A stretch of 64,000 nt of DNA from Methanobrevibacter woesei (GTDB taxonomy: Archaea; Methanobacteriota; Methanobacteria; Methanobacteriales; Methanobacteriaceae). This document shows positions 8,377 through 16,813 of this stretch, piece by piece. Both the position numbers and the translations under genes were made by a program. Where the stretch lies: positions 124,001 to 188,000 of the forward strand of contig NZ_MZGU01000004.1 in the NCBI RefSeq assembly GCF_003111605.1, in the 5' to 3' direction. The stretch's first letter is position 1; each line of letters opens with the position of its first letter. The notes below the pieces were generated by a model. The model saw only the letters and a program-made list of their open reading frames with translations, did not search any database and was not told the DNA's origin.

Positions 8377-9183
8377 ATTAGTTCTATTTCATTTTTAGGT
8401 CCTAAAGGAACATTTACACATGAAGCTGCTAACTTATTAACTGATGATTTAATTGAGTATTGTACTATTCCAGCGGTAATGGAAAGTGTTGATTCTGGTG
8501 AATGTCAATTTGGTGTTGTTCCTATTGAAAATTCAATTGAAGGGCCTGTAGGTGCGACTTTAGATTCATTAGCTCATAATTTTGATTTAAAAATTTATAA
8601 AGAAATTATTATTCCAATTAATCATAATTTATTAGTTAATCCCGGAGTGAAGTTAGAAGAGATAACTGATGTTTTTTCTCATTCACAGGCATTAGGACAG
8701 TGTAGGAAATTTATTAATGATTATGGATTACAACCTCATTATGCGATTAGTACTGCCAGAGCAGCAAAAAATATAATTGGTGAAAATAACTTTGCAGCTA
8801 TTGGAAATGCTAAAGCTGCTGAATTATATGATTTAGAGATTGCAGATACTGGTATTCAAGATGTTGATAATAATGAAACTAGGTTTGTTGTTGTATCTAA
8901 AAAAGATCATGAAGTCACTGGAAATGATAAGACTTCCATTATATTTTCAATTTTTGAGGACCATCCTGGTGAACTATACAAAATCTTAGGGATATTTAAT
9001 AAAGATAATGTTAACCTGACTAAAATTGAATCTAGACCATCTAAAAGAGGTTTGGGGAAATATCTTTTTTTTGTTGATTTTTATGGCCATAGAAATGATA
9101 ATACAATTAAAAAGATACTAAAAGAGCTTGAATTAAACACTTCTTTTTTAAAAGTTTTAGGTTCTTATCCTGAATTTAAGTAA
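8377..9183 (+). CDS. pheA: prephenate dehydratase, apparent AUU start
   Basis: Converts prephenate to phenylpyruvate in phenylalanine synthesis. The catalytic domain has the N-terminal SFLGPKGTFTHEAA, the PIENSIEG segment, and the TRF motif (NETRFVVVSKK); the C-terminal ACT domain has ESRP for Phe feedback. The conserved N terminus lies upstream of the first ATG (8479), yet between the in-frame TAG at 8362 and 8479 there is no ATG, GTG or TTG. The ribosome-binding GGGGG at 8364-8368 points to ATT 8374 or 8377. With ATT 8377 the protein is 268 residues, normal for archaeal PheA. A sequencing error is the alternative. Confidence 0.85.
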   Translation: MSSISFLGPKGTFTHEAANLLTDDLIEYCTIPAVMESVDSGECQFGVVPIENSIEGPVGATLDSLAHNFDLKIYKEIIIPINHNLLVNPGVKLEEITDVFSHSQALGQCRKFINDYGLQPHYAISTARAAKNIIGENNFAAIGNAKAAELYDLEIADTGIQDVDNNETRFVVVSKKDHEVTGNDKTSIIFSIFEDHPGELYKILGIFNKDNVNLTKIESRPSKRGLGKYLFFVDFYGHRNDNTIKKILKELELNTSFLKVLGSYPEFK

Positions 9184-9240
9184 ACTATAAATTAATGTTA
9201 TAATAGATTTATTAATATACTAATTAATGGGAGTGTAGGC

Positions 9241-9951
9241 ATGCATAATGATAAGCAGAAATTATTGATGATTATGCGCAATTTAGAATCTGATTACCGT
9301 AATGGTAAGATATCTGTTGAAAAATATAGATATTTCCGTTCTAAATATGAAGATAAGCTTAATGCATTGGATGCTAAGGAAGCTACAAGTAGAATTAGGT
9401 CAATGCAAGGTAAAAGCCAACCTAAAAATGTTGATTTGAGAAAAAGACCTACTAGAGACCCTAAACGAGAAGAACAGGATCTTGTTCAGAAGTATATTAT
9501 TAATCCTAAGAAAGGAGATAAAAATTTATCTAAAAAACAGAAAAAACCAATGGATTCAAGTTCATTTAAATTATTTGCAGTTCTTGTGCTTGTAATCGGG
9601 TTTGCTGTAGGTATTGGTTTTGGTGTATTCACTTTTGATTTTGGAAATATGTCTGTAGCTGCTGCTGAAGCAACTGTTGAAGATACAGCATTTCCAGTAG
9701 ATGAAATTAATGTAACTAATACCACAGATTCTAATTCAAGTTCAGAATCATCGGATAATGATGTAGATACTAGCTATTATTCTTCAAGTGAGTCTACTGA
9801 TTATTCTCAAGATTATAATTCTGGAGGTTCTGCTGGTGATGGTTCTGGTGGATCTTCAGGTGAAGGTTCTGCTGGTGATGGTTCTGGTGGATCTTCAGGT
9901 AGTGGTTCTGAAGGTAGTTCTGGAGGTTCTGCTGGTGATGGTTCTGGTTAA
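9241..9951 (+). CDS. membrane protein with Gly/Ser-rich repetitive tail
   Basis: Not a family I recognise. The N-terminal 105 residues are charged and Lys/Arg-rich; one hydrophobic segment spans about residues 109-134; then come an Ala/Thr/Ser region and a tail of Gly, Ser, Asp and Glu. The tail is encoded by a 39-base direct repeat. With no N-terminal signal peptide the topology is probably N-in, C-out, with the flexible tail outside. Start supported by GGGAGTG. The following gene encodes a lipoprotein, suggesting an envelope pair. Confidence 0.75.
   Translation: MHNDKQKLLMIMRNLESDYRNGKISVEKYRYFRSKYEDKLNALDAKEATSRIRSMQGKSQPKNVDLRKRPTRDPKREEQDLVQKYIINPKKGDKNLSKKQKKPMDSSSFKLFAVLVLVIGFAVGIGFGVFTFDFGNMSVAAAEATVEDTAFPVDEINVTNTTDSNSSSESSDNDVDTSYYSSSESTDYSQDYNSGGSAGDGSGGSSGEGSAGDGSGGSSGSGSEGSSGGSAGDGSG
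9826..9948 (+). repeat. 39-bp in-frame direct repeats (Gly/Ser tail)
   Basis: Two adjacent copies (9826-9864 and 9865-9903) agree over their first 36 bases. A third partial copy begins at 9925 after a diverged unit. All are in frame and encode GSAGDGSGGSSG-type units. Such repeats expand and contract by slippage or recombination. Confidence 0.85.
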
Positions 9952-9993
9952 TTTTTATTAACCTTTTTTTATTTTACTTAAAATGGTGGATTT

Positions 9994-10542
9994 ATGAAAA
10001 AATATATTATTGGAATATTGGTTGTATTACTTGTTATTTTCTGTTCAGGTTGTATTGATTTAGGTGGAAATAATGAGGAGAATGATAATATAACTGAGGT
10101 TCAATCAATTTCTAAAGGCGGGGTTAGCATTCAATATCCTGGTGATTGGGTTGTTTCACAATCTTCATCTAATTATTCAGTATTGGCTCTTTCTCAATCC
10201 GATTCAATTGACATGTCAAAAGTAGGTCAAGTTACTGTAAACATTGAAAAAAGGCCTATTGAAGGTGACTTTAATAATTTTGTAAATAGTACTTATGATG
10301 CAATTGAGGAACAAGAAGAGTTTACTTTAATTTCATCTGGTGCTGTTATTGTTAATGATTTAGAAGGACTTCAATATATTTATCAATCAAATGATGGGAA
10401 TGTTACTAAGGAACATAGTGCACTATGGTTTAATCATAATGGGGAAGCATATGTAATTTTATGCAGTGCTCCTGTAAGTCAATATGCTCAGAATCAAGGA
10501 GCTTTTGATTTTATTGTAGAAAATTTTAAGTTTATAGCTTGA
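9994..10542 (+). CDS. PsbP/DUF-like lipoprotein
   Basis: 182 residues with a lipoprotein signal: MKK, a hydrophobic stretch of about 15 residues and a lipobox ending SGC (Cys20), so probably lipid-anchored to the outer face of the membrane. The mature part has GGVSIQYPGDWVVSQS and an ALWF strand, the look of the PsbP-like fold in many Methanobrevibacter lipoproteins. Ligand and role unknown. Start fixed by the signal peptide. Confidence 0.7.
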   Translation: MKKYIIGILVVLLVIFCSGCIDLGGNNEENDNITEVQSISKGGVSIQYPGDWVVSQSSSNYSVLALSQSDSIDMSKVGQVTVNIEKRPIEGDFNNFVNSTYDAIEEQEEFTLISSGAVIVNDLEGLQYIYQSNDGNVTKEHSALWFNHNGEAYVILCSAPVSQYAQNQGAFDFIVENFKFIA

Positions 10543-10551
10543 GGTGTCTTT

Positions 10552-11067
10552 ATGAATATTGTATTGTGTGTAACTGGTAGTGTTGCAGCTGGAGAAGCTG
10601 TTAAATTAGCTAGGGAATTTAGAAGAAATGATGTTGAAGTTAAATGTTTCATGAGTGAATCTGCATGTGATTTAATTTCACCAAACACAATGGAATTTGC
10701 AACTGGGCAGGAGGTTGTAACTAAATTAACTGGTAAAATTGAGCATGTAAAATATGCACAATCTGATTTAGTTGTTGTTGCACCAGCTACTGCAAACACT
10801 ATAAGTAAATTTGCTTATAAAATAGCTGATAATCCTATTTCAACTCTTTTAATTACTGCTTATGGTCATAATACTCCTATTTTATTTGTTCCATCAATGC
10901 ATGATTCAATGTTTACAGCTATTGAAGAGAATATCAATAAAATTAAAGATGAAGGTTCTGCTGATTTTATTGATCCTAAAATGGATGAAGGCAAAGCTAA
11001 ATTTCCAGATATTGAAGATATAGTATTGGAATCTTTAAGGGTAATGAATTTAAACATGATTGAGTGA
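10552..11067 (+). CDS. coaC: phosphopantothenoylcysteine decarboxylase (CoaC part)
   Basis: FMN-dependent decarboxylation of 4'-phosphopantothenoylcysteine in coenzyme A synthesis. The flavoprotein fold is clear: TGSVAAGEA phosphate loop near residue 7, APATANT (FMN and substrate Asn) near residue 78, and the VPSMHDSM segment. In most archaea this domain is fused to the ligase. Here the 171-residue ORF ends with TGA while the ligase continues in another frame after an 8-base overlap. The two lengths sum to about a normal fused CoaBC. Confidence 0.85.
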   Translation: MNIVLCVTGSVAAGEAVKLAREFRRNDVEVKCFMSESACDLISPNTMEFATGQEVVTKLTGKIEHVKYAQSDLVVVAPATANTISKFAYKIADNPISTLLITAYGHNTPILFVPSMHDSMFTAIEENINKIKDEGSADFIDPKMDEGKAKFPDIEDIVLESLRVMNLNMIE

Positions 11068-11740
11068 TATTATTAAAGATTTAAATTTAATTAGAAAAAT
11101 AGCTAATAAAAAGATTTTAATTAGTCTTGGGGGAACTTTTGAACCTATTGATCCAGTTAGGGGGATTACTAATCAATCTTCTGGTAAAATGGGTTTGGAA
11201 TTAGCTAAACAAGCTTATATTAGGGGGGCAGATTTAACATTACTTGTAGCTAATGTGTCTGTCAAAATCCCTTCTATTTTTAATGTTATTCATGTTAATA
11301 CAACTGCTGAAATGAGTAGGGTTATTGAAGAAATTGTCTCTGATTTTGATATATTTATTTCAACTGCTGCAGTTTCTGATTTTGCTCCAATTAGTAAAGA
11401 TAGCAGTAAGATGCATGCTTCATCATCCATGTCTTTAACTTTTAAACCAACTGTTAAAATTATTAGGCAAATTAAAGAGATTAATCCTGACATATTTTTA
11501 GTTGGATTTAAAGCAGAATTTAATATAACTGAATCTCAGATTATAAATTGTGCTAAAAGACAGATTAAGGATGCAGGTACTGATTTGGTTGTAGCTAATG
11601 ATGTAGGGCATGATAACTGTAATTTTGGTTCAGATAATAATGAAGTTTTACTTATTGATGATGATATTATAAAAATTCCACTAGCTTCAAAAAAAGAAAT
11701 TGCTTATCGTATATTTGATGAAATTGCTCGTAAAATTTAA
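11060..11740 (+). CDS. coaB: phosphopantothenate-cysteine ligase (CoaB part)
   Basis: Joins 4'-phosphopantothenate and cysteine using CTP. Near residue 18 it has ISLGGTFEPIDPVRGITN, the conserved nucleotide-binding stretch, then SSGKMG, a TAAVSDFAP segment and a GFKAE segment with the catalytic Lys region. The only in-frame start before this domain is TTG 11060, inside the end of coaC, with no strong ribosome-binding site. Expression may rely on coupling, programmed frameshifting, or there is a real or sequencing frameshift. Confidence 0.8.
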   Translation: MSDIIKDLNLIRKIANKKILISLGGTFEPIDPVRGITNQSSGKMGLELAKQAYIRGADLTLLVANVSVKIPSIFNVIHVNTTAEMSRVIEEIVSDFDIFISTAAVSDFAPISKDSSKMHASSSMSLTFKPTVKIIRQIKEINPDIFLVGFKAEFNITESQIINCAKRQIKDAGTDLVVANDVGHDNCNFGSDNNEVLLIDDDIIKIPLASKKEIAYRIFDEIARKI

Positions 11741-12108
11741 TCATCCTTTTAATCTATTTTTTATAGTTTTTTTAAACAGATTTCTTTTAAAAAAGTAATA
11801 ATTTTTAGCTATTTCTACAGTTATTAAAGCTATGATAAATTTTTTTAAAAAAAGGATTTAATCAAGTTATTTTAAAAAAAGAGTTCAATCCTCTAGGAAC
11901 TACCAATTTTGGCCCGGTAATGAGTGAATTTCCTAGAGGGGATAATCCTTTGAACTTTTTAGTAATTGCATTAGCATATATTATATATGTTATTATGTTA
12001 TAAATAGCTAAGTATAGTAATACTTTTTCTACTTTTTTGTCTTATTTTTATATTTTGATTCTTGCACTTATTTTGTTGTAAAATAGGTTGAAAATTGGTA
12101 TATTTTAT
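11741..12108. other. intergenic region between convergent coaB and fibrillarin genes
   Basis: 368 AT-rich bases without an ORF. The middle (11873-11958) is unlike its surroundings: more GC and folding into a long hairpin (listed separately). The rest is A/T runs. On the minus strand a TATA-like ACATATATAATAT (11990-11978) lies about 25 bases ahead of the hairpin. Confidence 0.6.
11873..11958 (-). ncRNA. candidate structured small RNA
   Basis: Two nested helices: an outer one (11882-11888 with 11950-11956, extendable by A-T pairs) and an inner one of 10 bp (11890-11899 with 11930-11939). The apex has a short UACC/GGUA stem (11901-11904 with 11916-11919) set off by a 1x10 asymmetric loop. On the minus strand a TATA-like box centred near 11983 predicts a transcript start near 11958, and a seven-U run follows the 3' arm. 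It lies between convergent genes, so it is not an mRNA leader. It matches no RNA family I recognise. A bidirectional terminator is the main alternative. Confidence 0.45.
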
Positions 12109-12753
12109 TTAAAAGTTTTTTTCTACTAAGAATGCAATATGGTCTTTTTCATATGGCTCCAATTTAATTTTTTCAAGAACTGTGAAACCTTTTTCTTTTA
12201 ACTTTTTTTCTTCCTCTTTAAAAATCTTTTTAGGTTTCTGTACAACATCAATACTTCTTGCTTTTAGCATTAATAGTCCTTTTCCGTCTTCTTTAGCGAA
12301 AATATTCATGTTTTTTACAAATAGTTCAGTTTGAGTAGGCTGTGCAACGTCACAGTAAACTAAATCAACTTTTTCCACGATATTCAAATATTCTTTGGGT
12401 TTAGTTGCATCTCCAAGTATTGGGGCAATATTTGTTCTTTGGTTAGCAAGTCTAACAAGTTTTTTTGCAGTAACTGGTGAAAATTCAACTGCATAAATCA
12501 AACCATCTTTAATGATATCTGAGATATGGGATACTGTGGTTCCAGTAGATGCTCCTAAATAAAGAATTTTGCTGTTTTCTGGGATATCCAGTTTTTCCAT
12601 TCCATTTAACAGACTAGCTGCAAGTTTGGATCTTGTAGGGTTCCAAATCCTATACTCTTTATCATCACTTTTAATTAGCGGTTCTCCATAAACGGAAGTG
12701 CCCACAACTAAATTTTCGGTTGCTAATTGGTTATCTTTTAGATAGATGTTCAT
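12109..12753 (-). CDS. flpA: fibrillarin, rRNA/tRNA 2'-O-methyltransferase
   Basis: Catalytic subunit of box C/D ribonucleoproteins, methylating ribose 2'-OH in rRNA and tRNA. The SAM fold is evident: IWNPTRSKLAASLL, the motif I loop YLGASTGTTVSH near residue 68, YAVEFSP, ILGDATKP, and VDLVYCDVAQP. 214 residues is normal for the archaeal protein, which lacks the eukaryotic Gly/Arg tail. It starts 3 bases after the Nop5 gene, with which it forms an operon and a complex. Confidence 0.95.
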   Translation of the reverse strand: MNIYLKDNQLATENLVVGTSVYGEPLIKSDDKEYRIWNPTRSKLAASLLNGMEKLDIPENSKILYLGASTGTTVSHISDIIKDGLIYAVEFSPVTAKKLVRLANQRTNIAPILGDATKPKEYLNIVEKVDLVYCDVAQPTQTELFVKNMNIFAKEDGKGLLMLKARSIDVVQKPKKIFKEEEKKLKEKGFTVLEKIKLEPYEKDHIAFLVEKNF

Positions 12754-12756
12754 TTT

Positions 12757-13926
12757 TTATTTCCTTCTTCTTTTTTTCTTCTTTCTAGATTTTCTCTTTT
12801 TAGGGGCATTTTTTGATGTTTTTCTTTGATTGCTGGTTTTTGGGAATGGATTTTCTTTTTCTATTTCATTTGCTTTTTCAATAAATTTATCATAGATATC
12901 TAAATCAACATCATTTCCAAATACATCTTTTCTAACAGCTAATGAAATTCTAGATGCAAGTAATCTTGCTATCTTTCCACGATTCCACCATTTGCTGCCT
13001 CTAACATCGGGGTGTTGGTAGATTAAACCATATTTTGGAGGGTTGTCTCCACTTTTTAAATGTCTAAATAATGCTTTTTCAGCACCCATTATTTGAACAG
13101 TACTTGATGGATAAGTAGCTAGTCTTTTAATTCCTCCTGCATGTGAGATTAATTTTGCACCAAGAGAAGATCCAACTAATATTCTTAAATTTGGAGCAAT
13201 ACTTTCCATTTTAGATTCAATATAATCTTCAGTTGCTTTTCTAGTCTTTTGTAATGTGTAAATGGAGTTTGCAAATGTGTTGATTATATCTAAATCGTCA
13301 GGATTTATTTCTTCATCATCAACATCCTCTAAAAAAGCATCTGGTTTCACTTTAATAATTTCTTCTTTGGTTTTATTTTCAGATATTAATTTGATGTATG
13401 TTTCGTTATTCCGTATATTGTCCATTTCAGGGAAATAAAGTGCATACCATTCTCTTATTCTTTCAATTAATTTACTTATTGATTCATCAATTTCATCAAT
13501 GGAATTAATAGCTTGAATAAGATGTTTATCTTCTGATTTGGAGGTTTCTTTCATTTTAAAAAGAGCTAACTCTCTATATGTTTTTACATATTCCTCTTTA
13601 TTATCAAAATCCAAATCAGTTAAATATTCCTCTAAATTTTTTCTTAAATGTTCGCCACCTTTATTTGGAACTTCAATCTGAATTTTTTCATAAAATTCGT
13701 TTTTTGAGTAATCTGATTTCCTTTTAGTTGTTTCAATTATAATAAAGTCAAAATCATTTCCTATTTCATTTATTAAGTCTTCTTCTTCAGAAGTTAACTT
13801 TTTATTCTCAATTGATATGAATTTGGATATTCTTTCATCTTTAGGAAATGCTTTTAAGGAAATCAGATTATTATTCTCATCAAAAGCTAGAAATCCACCA
13901 ATGCAATAGGTTATATAGCATTCCAT
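12757..13926 (-). CDS. Nop5/Nop56 box C/D RNP core protein
   Basis: Scaffold of the box C/D RNP, bridging L7Ae-bound K-turn RNA and fibrillarin. The N-terminal domain (to about 120) binds fibrillarin, a coiled-coil follows (about 130-240), and the Nop domain (about 245-355) includes VGSSLGAKLISHAGG and GSKWWNRGKIARLLA, the RNA-binding signature. The last 30 residues are almost all Lys/Arg, a likely RNA-binding tail. 389 residues is normal. First gene of the nop5-flpA operon. Confidence 0.95.
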   Translation of the reverse strand: MECYITYCIGGFLAFDENNNLISLKAFPKDERISKFISIENKKLTSEEEDLINEIGNDFDFIIIETTKRKSDYSKNEFYEKIQIEVPNKGGEHLRKNLEEYLTDLDFDNKEEYVKTYRELALFKMKETSKSEDKHLIQAINSIDEIDESISKLIERIREWYALYFPEMDNIRNNETYIKLISENKTKEEIIKVKPDAFLEDVDDEEINPDDLDIINTFANSIYTLQKTRKATEDYIESKMESIAPNLRILVGSSLGAKLISHAGGIKRLATYPSSTVQIMGAEKALFRHLKSGDNPPKYGLIYQHPDVRGSKWWNRGKIARLLASRISLAVRKDVFGNDVDLDIYDKFIEKANEIEKENPFPKTSNQRKTSKNAPKKRKSRKKKKRRRK

Positions 13927-14041
13927 ATTATCTTTTTTATTTGTAGTTTTTAATAAATTTTAGTATTTGACAAATTTTTTTAAATAATTATAAATGATTA
14001 AGCAGATATAATTAATATAATAAAAATTGTTGGTGTATTAA

Positions 14042-14956
14042 ATGTTAAAAACTAATATTTGTGGTGTTAACTTTAAAAATCCTTTAATGCTAGCTGCTGG
14101 TGTTTTAGGAAGTAATGCTTCATCTTTAAATTGGGTTTTAAAGTCTGGAGCTGCGGGAGTTGTCACAAAATCATTCTCTAAGGAACCTAATACTGGTTAT
14201 AAGAATCCTACAACTGTTGGTGTTGATTGTGGAATTATTAATGCAATCGGTCTTTCTAATCCAGGGGCTGATAATTTCATTGAGGAAATAAGGAGAGTTG
14301 AAACAGGGGACGATGAGGTATTAATTGCATCTATTTATGGAGCAACTCCAGATGAATTTTCTTTTTTAGTGGAGAAAATACAAGATGATGTTGATATGAT
14401 TGAACTTAATATTTCATGCCCTCATGCAATGGCAGGATGTGGTGCAGCTATTGGTCAAGATCCAAATCTTACTCACAAAATAGTGTCTGCAGCAAAAGAT
14501 GCATCTAATGTTCCAATCATTGCTAAATTAACTCCTAATGTTACTGACATTGGTGAAATAGCTAAATCTGCTGAAGATGCAGGAGCAGATGCTTTAACAT
14601 TAATTAACTCATTAGGGCCTGGAATGAAAATCAATATTGATGTTGCAAAACCTGTTTTATCAAATAGATTTGGTGGAATGAGTGGTAAAGCAGTAAAACC
14701 AATTGCTATTAGAGATGTCTTTGTAGTTTATGATACTGTAGACATTCCAATTATTGGTGTTGGAGGCATATCCAACTATGAGGATGTTGTTGAATTTATT
14801 TTTGCAGGTGCTAGAGGGGTTCAAATTGGAACTTCTATTATGAATGAGGGTGTTGAAGTATTCAATTCAATTAATAAAGATTTAGAGAATTTCATGAAAG
14901 ATAAAGGATATAAATCTATTGATGAAATGGTAGCATTAGCTCATGAGGAGTTGTGA
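14042..14956 (+). CDS. pyrD: dihydroorotate dehydrogenase, catalytic subunit
   Basis: Oxidises dihydroorotate to orotate in pyrimidine synthesis. Type 1B enzyme: FMN barrel starting KNPLMLAAGVLGS, with ELNISCPH (catalytic Cys region), IAKLTPN, and phosphate-binding GVGGISNYED and AGARGVQIGTS near the C terminus. Length 304. pyrK follows within 5 bases, which identifies the NAD-linked heterotetrameric type. Dihydroorotase pyrC lies elsewhere (60.1 kb). Confidence 0.95.
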   Translation: MLKTNICGVNFKNPLMLAAGVLGSNASSLNWVLKSGAAGVVTKSFSKEPNTGYKNPTTVGVDCGIINAIGLSNPGADNFIEEIRRVETGDDEVLIASIYGATPDEFSFLVEKIQDDVDMIELNISCPHAMAGCGAAIGQDPNLTHKIVSAAKDASNVPIIAKLTPNVTDIGEIAKSAEDAGADALTLINSLGPGMKINIDVAKPVLSNRFGGMSGKAVKPIAIRDVFVVYDTVDIPIIGVGGISNYEDVVEFIFAGARGVQIGTSIMNEGVEVFNSINKDLENFMKDKGYKSIDEMVALAHEEL

Positions 14957-14961
14957 TTTTT

Positions 14962-15762
14962 ATGAATGATGTTCCACAAATTGTTAAAATTAAAGAAATT
15001 ATTGATGAAACTCCTTCAATTAAAACATTTGTCTTTGATTGGGATATGGATAAGTATGGAACTCCAAACCCTGGGGAATTTTTAATGGTTTGGAATTTTA
15101 ACAACGAAAAACCAATGTCAATTTCAAAAATCAATGATAATGAACTAGCTATCACTGTTAAGAATGTTGGTGAATTTACTAATGAACTTCATCAATTAAA
15201 AGTTGGAGATGTGTTAGGTATTCGTGGTAGCTATGGAAATGGTTTTTCCTATGATTTAAAGAACAAAAAAGTATTAGCTATTGGTGGGGGTGTCGGTATG
15301 GCACCTATCAATTCAATTGCTACAGCATTGGCTAACAATGGTAATGATGTTGATGTTATTTCAGCTGCAGTCAATGGAGATGAATTATTGTTTGTTGATT
15401 CTCTAAAAGATATTGGTGTTAATGTTTGTCCTTGTACTGATGATGGAAGTGTAGGGTTTAAAGGATTTGCAACTAATCTTGCTATCGAGTTAATCAAAGA
15501 TACCTCTTATGATATTGCATTTGTTTGCGGACCTGAGATAATGATGAAAGGAGTATTTGATATACTTGAAGATAATGAGATTCCTGCTGAATATTCTATG
15601 GAAAGATATATGAAATGTGCTCTAGGAATATGTGGTCAATGTTGTGTAGATAATACTGGTTGGAGAATTTGTGTAGAGGGGCCAGTTTTCTCAAATGATT
15701 TATTAAAAGAGATTAATGAGTTTGGTAAATATCATAGGGATGCTTCTGGAATTAAGCATTAA
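14962..15762 (+). CDS. pyrK: dihydroorotate dehydrogenase, electron transfer subunit
   Basis: FAD and [2Fe-2S] subunit moving electrons from PyrD to NAD. It has a ferredoxin-reductase-like FAD domain, a GGGVGMAPINS nucleotide-binding segment near residue 111, and the Cys cluster CALGICGQCC...C near residue 222 that ligates the 2Fe-2S centre. I use ATG 14962 rather than the GTG at 14953, which overlaps the pyrD stop with only 2 bases after GAGGAG. Confidence 0.93.
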   Translation: MNDVPQIVKIKEIIDETPSIKTFVFDWDMDKYGTPNPGEFLMVWNFNNEKPMSISKINDNELAITVKNVGEFTNELHQLKVGDVLGIRGSYGNGFSYDLKNKKVLAIGGGVGMAPINSIATALANNGNDVDVISAAVNGDELLFVDSLKDIGVNVCPCTDDGSVGFKGFATNLAIELIKDTSYDIAFVCGPEIMMKGVFDILEDNEIPAEYSMERYMKCALGICGQCCVDNTGWRICVEGPVFSNDLLKEINEFGKYHRDASGIKH

Positions 15763-15778
15763 TTAATTGGTGAGATTA

Positions 15779-16813
15779 ATGGAAAAAGACTTAAAAGAAT
15801 ATATTACTCCTCCAATATTGCTAATTTTGTTTTTATTGGTGTTATCCTTAGTTATTGTAATGCCTGTTTTAAACATGATTCTATTGGGGGCTATTTTATC
15901 ATTTTGTATAAGGCCTATTAATAGGCGTTTACAAACTAAAATTAAATATTCTTCTATTTCAATTTCGCTATCTATAATTTTAGTAGTAATTCCATTAATT
16001 CTCTTGTTAATTTATATGGCTATGGTTATTGGAGGTTTTGTTTCAGAAAATATTATCTCAAATCCGGCATTATCTCAAGAAAGTCTTAATGCAACTTTTT
16101 CAGAATTATCTTCTGCAATTCCACCTCAATATCTTTCAAGCATTAGTTCATCTTTAAACACAGCTTTTAATGAGATTGGTAATTTTATTGTAAATGGTGT
16201 TGTTTCTCTAGTTAGTGAGATACCTTCTCTTTCTTTAGAGATATTTATATTGGTATGTTCAGTATTTTACTTTACTAGGGATGGGGATAAATTATTCAAC
16301 TTCATTAAGGATTTTGTTCCAGATAATACAATAAATTTCTTTGATAATACTGTAAAATCTGTTAAAAATGTTTTAAAAAGCATATTTTATGGTCATTTCC
16401 TAACATCTTTAATTATTGGTATTGTTGCAGCTATTGGGTATTCTTTATTGGGTTATCCTTACGGCATATTTTTGGGAATTCTCACAGGAATATTCCAGTT
16501 AATTCCAGTATTTGGCCCATGGCCAATTTATTGGGCACTAGCTATTATTGACTTCATCCATGGGGATTATATGGGTGCTGTATTGGTATTGCTATTTGGA
16601 TTTGGCCTTAGTTTAAGTGATATGTATATTAGGCCGGCTTTATCTAGTCATTATGCTGAAATCCATCCTTTAATTTTACTTATTGGATTTTTAACTGGTC
16701 CTTTAGTTTATGGACTCACTGGGTTTATTTTATGCCCGCTGCTTTTGGGAATAACCTATGCAGTTCTAGATAGTTATAGGAATGAATTAAAAAATAAAAA
16801 GGAGACTAGCTAA
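15779..16813 (+). CDS. AI-2E/PerM family membrane protein
   Basis: 344-residue polytopic membrane protein of the AI-2E transporter (UPF0118, PerM) family: N-terminal membrane helices, a hydrophilic extracytoplasmic block at about residues 85-140, then about five further helices with the family's GIFQLIPVFGPW motif and a C-terminal PLVYGLTG region. Members include Na+(Li+)/H+ antiporters and quorum-signal exporters; the substrate here is unknown. ATG 15779 follows GGTGAG. Its stop overlaps the polB1 start (TAATGG). Confidence 0.8.
   Translation: MEKDLKEYITPPILLILFLLVLSLVIVMPVLNMILLGAILSFCIRPINRRLQTKIKYSSISISLSIILVVIPLILLLIYMAMVIGGFVSENIISNPALSQESLNATFSELSSAIPPQYLSSISSSLNTAFNEIGNFIVNGVVSLVSEIPSLSLEIFILVCSVFYFTRDGDKLFNFIKDFVPDNTINFFDNTVKSVKNVLKSIFYGHFLTSLIIGIVAAIGYSLLGYPYGIFLGILTGIFQLIPVFGPWPIYWALAIIDFIHGDYMGAVLVLLFGFGLSLSDMYIRPALSSHYAEIHPLILLIGFLTGPLVYGLTGFILCPLLLGITYAVLDSYRNELKNKKETS

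Noticed and set aside
11876-11906. tRNA T-arm-like sequence (GAG TTCAATC CTCT and a later ACCA)
   Set aside because: Only the T-loop consensus fits. The upstream 60 bases are A/T runs and give no anticodon or D arm, and the acceptor does not pair. The same bases take part in the stronger two-helix hairpin.
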